64,000 nucleotides of DNA from Rummeliibacillus sp963792445 (GTDB lineage: Bacteria; Bacillota; Bacilli; Bacillales_A; Planococcaceae), in assembly GCA_963792445.1 (NCBI GenBank), contig CAWBWO010000006.1, forward strand, positions 42,530 to 106,529, read 5' to 3'. This document shows positions 60,652 to 64,000 of the stretch, piece after piece. The first letter of the stretch is position 1. Each line of letters starts with the position of its first letter. The notes beneath the pieces were generated by a model. It was given only the letters and a program-made list of their open reading frames with translations. It searched no databases and was not told the origin of the DNA. A program made the translations under genes and the position numbers.

Positions 60652-62361
60652 TTGAAAAGAAGAATTATTTTTTTAGTATCACTATTTGTAGTAGTAGTAA
60701 TTGTTGCATCAGTTTTTTCCATAAAAGGATATAACGAATATATTGCAACAAAAGATCATGTTGGTAAAGCCATGGCTGGAATTCAAGTTACAGCTAAAAA
60801 CACAAAATTACGATCACAAGCTGGGAAAGATGAATTGTATCTTGAAAATTATAAGAATGGGAACTATTCATTTAATAAACCCTATGTTGTACTAGATCCA
60901 TACGAACGTGCACCATTATCTGCATTAGCTGTTTTTGAGACAGATCAAAAAGCGAAGGTTAGTGTAACAGTAAAAGGGAAAAGTAAGGATACCAATATTT
61001 CGCATAGTTATTCAAAATATGAAAAACTACATGAATTACCTATCCTTGGCTTATATGCTGATACAAACAACGAGGTAATCATTACTGCACAGACCGAAGA
61101 TGGTAAAAAGAAATCAATTACTATTCATATTCAAACAGCAGCATTACCTAAATATATAGGGACAATTGATGTAAAAAAAGTTGATAAAGATAAAGTTGAT
61201 ATAAAAAGTAGTGATTTGACTTTTGTAGTTCCAAGTACTAAATATCCCTATGCATTTGATACAAATGGGGATGTTCGTTGGTATAGTTCAAAATACAACA
61301 GTCATGTATTTAAAAAGCTTGAAAATGGACATATTTTATTTTTAACTAAAGAAAATAATAGAGCAAGTACTTATAATGTGCTTGTTGAAATGGATTTTTT
61401 AGGAAAACTTTATCATATGTATGACTTTAATATAGCGAACAGTTCAAATGAAGGAATAGATGAAGATACTGCTGCAGCAGAAGCAACCATGATTCATCAT
61501 GATGCTATAGAGTTACCAAATCATAACTTATTGCTAACAGTAAATGGAAATTCTAAGTATATAGAAGATGTCATGATTGAACTAAATCGTGAAACTGGCG
61601 ATATAGAAAAGGAAATTGACTTAAAAAATCTATTACCTAAAGAATTTTATGAAAACTATACAGGAACGGTTCGTGAGGATGGCAAAATCGATTGGTTCCA
61701 CCAAAATGCCATTGTTTATGATGATTCGGATCAAAGTATAATTGTTTCTGGACGAAACCAAGATATAGTAATGAAACTAGATTACAAAACGAATAAGATT
61801 AAATGGATATTAGCATCCCCTGAAAAATGGCCTGAGGAATATAAGAAATATTTATTTAAGCCTGTTGGAGACGTTAAATTCAATGCAGGTCAACATGCAC
61901 CGGTAATTTTACCAGATCAAGACAATAATAAAGATACAATGGATCTATTGCTTTACGATAATAATGTAGTCGTAACTCGCGGTGATGAAAAGTTATCCAA
62001 AACATTTAGTCGTGGAGTTCAATATCGCATTAATGAAAAAGATAAAACTGTAAAAGAAGTTTGGTCATTTGGTCAACAATTTGGTCCAGCTTATTTTACG
62101 AATGTCGTCGGAAGTACTCGTTGGTTAGATGATTCTAAGCATCGCCTAGTCGATTTTGGCTATATGGATCAAGATACTCGAAGTGGCATTTTCGAAGTAG
62201 ATGGTGAAGGAAATGTATCAATGGAAGCATATGTTACAAAATTCCCACTAGGTGCTAGAGCTTATCGTGCAGAGCGCATTAGCTTATATAGTAACGAATG
62301 GCAGTACTCATTACAGAAGAACGCATTTTTCGTAAAACTATACAAAAAAATTTTAGAATAA
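60652..62361 (+). CDS. Arylsulfate sulfotransferase family protein
   Basis: A 569-residue membrane-anchored protein: N-terminal helix (about 4-24), an N-terminal beta domain (about 70-165), then a beta-propeller of the AssT family, which moves sulfate between phenolic compounds outside the cell. Key pattern: MIHHDAIELPNHNLLLTVNG (His 282/283) and DWFHQNAIVYDDSDQSIIVSGRNQD, in which His350 matches the catalytic His of E. coli AssT and the SGRNQ Arg binds sulfate. No dsb genes nearby, unlike assT of enterobacteria. TTG start after gaggagaagg. Physiological donor and acceptor unknown. Confidence 0.83.
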   Translation: MKRRIIFLVSLFVVVVIVASVFSIKGYNEYIATKDHVGKAMAGIQVTAKNTKLRSQAGKDELYLENYKNGNYSFNKPYVVLDPYERAPLSALAVFETDQKAKVSVTVKGKSKDTNISHSYSKYEKLHELPILGLYADTNNEVIITAQTEDGKKKSITIHIQTAALPKYIGTIDVKKVDKDKVDIKSSDLTFVVPSTKYPYAFDTNGDVRWYSSKYNSHVFKKLENGHILFLTKENNRASTYNVLVEMDFLGKLYHMYDFNIANSSNEGIDEDTAAAEATMIHHDAIELPNHNLLLTVNGNSKYIEDVMIELNRETGDIEKEIDLKNLLPKEFYENYTGTVREDGKIDWFHQNAIVYDDSDQSIIVSGRNQDIVMKLDYKTNKIKWILASPEKWPEEYKKYLFKPVGDVKFNAGQHAPVILPDQDNNKDTMDLLLYDNNVVVTRGDEKLSKTFSRGVQYRINEKDKTVKEVWSFGQQFGPAYFTNVVGSTRWLDDSKHRLVDFGYMDQDTRSGIFEVDGEGNVSMEAYVTKFPLGARAYRAERISLYSNEWQYSLQKNAFFVKLYKKILE

Positions 62362-62374
62362 TAATAGTTAACAC

Positions 62375-62412
62375 AAAATCCCGTTGAAAAACTTTTTTCA
62401 ACGGGATTTTAA
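62375..62412 (+). terminator. Terminator of sulfotransferase gene
   Basis: Perfect 16-base stem AAAATCCCGTTGAAAA/TTTTCAACGGGATTTT, short loop. Confidence 0.9.
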
Positions 62413-62565
62413 TTTAAAACGATACGAATAGTGAAATCACTCGTAATCGAATAAAGTTTAAGTGAAAGTATTAGTAATAATTGTATAAAATACCCTAAAT
62501 CAAATATAATTATATTATTCTTCTTTTCACTATTCTTCAAATTGAGATAGAAATGAGTTGGGATA

Positions 62566-63006
62566 ATGAAGAAACTTTTTTTATACATAAGTTTATTGGT
62601 AATGGTTATTTGCTTTGGATGCACAAATAGCTATTCACTACACAAATCCTATAATTCTGATGAAGCAATCAAAAAAGGGGATGTAGTTGTTACGTTAGGA
62701 GTTCAAAATTTTGAACGTTTTCAACAATTTACTCATAATGTTGAAAATGGCGTACAAAGCAAAGTTAGAATTTCAAGCTATACCATTGAAGGAGATCCAA
62801 TATTTACAGATTTGGATTATGACGGCAAGTATATATACTATATTAATGATTATTCCAATGAAGAATTTGGAACAAAAGAAATTATAAAAGATCAATGTAC
62901 GAAAATCGATAAAAAAGTTAACGAGAGAAACGAATACGACTATTTAATCAGTGGATGTTCAAACAAAGCGTCTTACCCACTTTTTAGTATAGAAAAGCGA
63001 CAATGA
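62566..63006 (+). CDS. DUF4362 domain lipoprotein
   Basis: A 146-residue lipoprotein: signal MKKLFLYISLLVMVICFG with Cys about 19 (lipobox CFGC-like), then YNSDEAIKKGDVVVTLGVQNFERFQQFTHNVENG ... VRISSYTIEGDPIFTDLDYDGKYIYYINDYS, the DUF4362 pattern. Function unknown; such proteins occur in several copies in Bacillus. ATG at 62566 has only a weak upstream site. Confidence 0.78.
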   Translation: MKKLFLYISLLVMVICFGCTNSYSLHKSYNSDEAIKKGDVVVTLGVQNFERFQQFTHNVENGVQSKVRISSYTIEGDPIFTDLDYDGKYIYYINDYSNEEFGTKEIIKDQCTKIDKKVNERNEYDYLISGCSNKASYPLFSIEKRQ

Positions 63007-63044
63007 AATTAGAAATTATGTTTGAAATAAAGGAGGAATACTTG

Positions 63045-64000
63045 ATGAAGGCAGTTATACAAAATGAATTTGGAAACGCTAGTGTTTTAAAATATACAAA
63101 TATAGATAAACCGACTATTAGTAAACATGAAGTTTTAATTCGGACAGCCTTTACTAGTGTTAATTTTGCTGATTTAAAAAATAGATCCGGTAATAAAGAA
63201 AAAGGTAATTTTCCGATGATATTAGGTTTAGATATGGCAGGTACCGTAGAAGAAGTAGATGAAAATAGTCCTTTTTCAATAGGGGATCGCGTTATAGCAT
63301 TTCCAAAGAATGGTACATATGCTGAATATGTAGTTGCAAATGAAGCACTAGTTTTTAAAATCCCTGAATCCATGTCTTTCCAAGTTGCGGCTTCATTCCC
63401 AACTGTAGCCATATTATCTTATATATTAATCCATGAAATTGGACAAGTAAAAGAAACGGACACAATCGTTATACATAGTGCTGCAGGTGGAGTTGGGTCA
63501 ATGCTCGTTCAAATTGCAAAGCTTGCAAAAGTTAAAAGAATTATTGGCGTAGTTGGAGACTTAACAAAAGAAGAGTATGTGAAAGAACTCGGGGCAGATG
63601 AAGTCTTTACATATGATACGTTTACTGAGACTGTGATAAACCTTACAGAAGGTCAAGGCGCAAATGTAATATTCGATTCTGTAGCGGGTGAAGTAACAAA
63701 TAGGAGCTTAGATTGTTTAGCGCTTTATGGAACATTAGTGCAGTTTGGCAATAGTAGTGGGGAAGTTGGTCATTTCCAAACAAGTGATGTACATTCAAGC
63801 TGTCGAAATGTAAAAGGGTTTAGCTTAGGTACTACAAGAAAACATGATCCCGGTCGATTGGTGCCGGTAGCTGAAATAGTATGTAATCTTTTTGCACAAG
63901 GAAAATTGAAGCTCCCAATTGGTCAAATATTTGAATTAAAAGATGCAGCCAATGCTCATGAATTGATGGAAAGTCGAAAATATACCGGTAAGATTTTGTT
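63045..64000 (+). CDS. Quinone oxidoreductase-type zinc-less alcohol dehydrogenase family protein (3' end outside window)
   Basis: An open frame of about 318 residues to the window edge, starting MKAVIQNEFGNASVLKYTNIDKP after aggagga. GroES-like N-terminal domain (GLDMAGTVEEVDENSPFSIGDRVIAF) and a Rossmann domain with SAAGGVGSMLVQIAKLAKVKRIIGVVG are typical of NADPH:quinone oxidoreductases (QOR/MDR superfamily). Structural zinc cysteines are absent, as in QOR. The last residues and stop lie beyond the window. Confidence 0.88.
   Translation, partial: MKAVIQNEFGNASVLKYTNIDKPTISKHEVLIRTAFTSVNFADLKNRSGNKEKGNFPMILGLDMAGTVEEVDENSPFSIGDRVIAFPKNGTYAEYVVANEALVFKIPESMSFQVAASFPTVAILSYILIHEIGQVKETDTIVIHSAAGGVGSMLVQIAKLAKVKRIIGVVGDLTKEEYVKELGADEVFTYDTFTETVINLTEGQGANVIFDSVAGEVTNRSLDCLALYGTLVQFGNSSGEVGHFQTSDVHSSCRNVKGFSLGTTRKHDPGRLVPVAEIVCNLFAQGKLKLPIGQIFELKDAANAHELMESRKYTGKIL

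Noticed and set aside
1..64000. CRISPR arrays, insertion sequences, prophage
   Set aside because: No regularly spaced repeats, transposase, integrase or phage structural gene was seen on either strand.

Overview
The window is AT-rich, densely coded DNA from a low-GC Gram-positive, most likely a spore former of the Bacillales (a Planococcaceae/Caryophanaceae relative such as Rummeliibacillus, Lysinibacillus or Kurthia; the genus is inference). The basis is strong Shine-Dalgarno sites with frequent TTG/GTG starts, a xpaC-telA pair, HelD, LCP cell-wall ligases, a CwlK-type peptidase, a YpzG-like small protein behind forespore-type promoter sequence, an S-box before metA and an RFN leader before the rib genes. 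Most transcripts end in clear intrinsic terminators.

Layout. 1-3 kb: end of telA, xpaC, a DUF1033 gene and two almost identical cold-shock genes whose leaders share a covarying hairpin. 3.3-11.1 kb, all minus strand: ABC-F ATPase, acetyl-CoA/succinate CoA-transferase, DHH (NrnB-like) phosphoesterase, a secreted SH3 protein, an AEC transporter and msrA. 11.2-13.5 kb: an LCP protein and an AI-2E-type permease. 13.8-18 kb: argCJBD behind a promoter with a probable ArgR site. 18.2-23 kb: a class I aminotransferase, SAM riboswitch-metA, and a Tet(M)-like ribosomal GTPase. 23.1-23.5 kb: two tRNA-Lys(CUU) units duplicated with their promoters. 23.7-29.5 kb: iron alcohol dehydrogenase, CBS-ACT protein, nitronate monooxygenase-like enzyme, AlkD-like protein, CwlK-like peptidase and a second LCP protein.

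29.7-40.4 kb is a plus-strand polysaccharide operon: two GT4 glycosyltransferases, a coiled-coil protein, a large two-domain glycosyltransferase, a small basic protein, a serine-hydrolase-like protein, UDP-ManNAc dehydrogenase, a Wzm/Wzt-type ABC exporter and UDP-GlcNAc 2-epimerase. Together these predict synthesis and ABC export of a ManNAcA-containing wall polymer; the divergent LCP gene next door could attach it to peptidoglycan.

41.4-44.4 kb: two complete FMN riboswitches in tandem, each with its own terminator, precede ribE-ribBA-ribH; ribD is missing from its usual first place. 44.4-45.9 kb holds two untranslatable relatives of a YpzG-like gene that keep a nearly invariant core and a forespore-like promoter, followed by a small membrane protein and the intact YpzG-like gene. 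46.2-48.9 kb: a SsuABC/TauABC-like ABC importer. 49-64 kb: lipoproteins, DUF4395, tRNA-Thr(CGU), a HesB-like protein, LD-carboxypeptidase, Nnr, a frameshifted membrane gene, HelD, small membrane or secreted proteins, an arylsulfate sulfotransferase, a DUF4362 lipoprotein and a partial quinone-oxidoreductase-type gene.

The observations most worth checking are the tandem FMN riboswitches with the missing ribD, the 44.4-44.8 kb repeat family (RNA or pseudogenes), the csp leader covariation, the unusual polysaccharide operon, and an 18-base element found about 95-100 bases upstream of two unrelated minus-strand genes.
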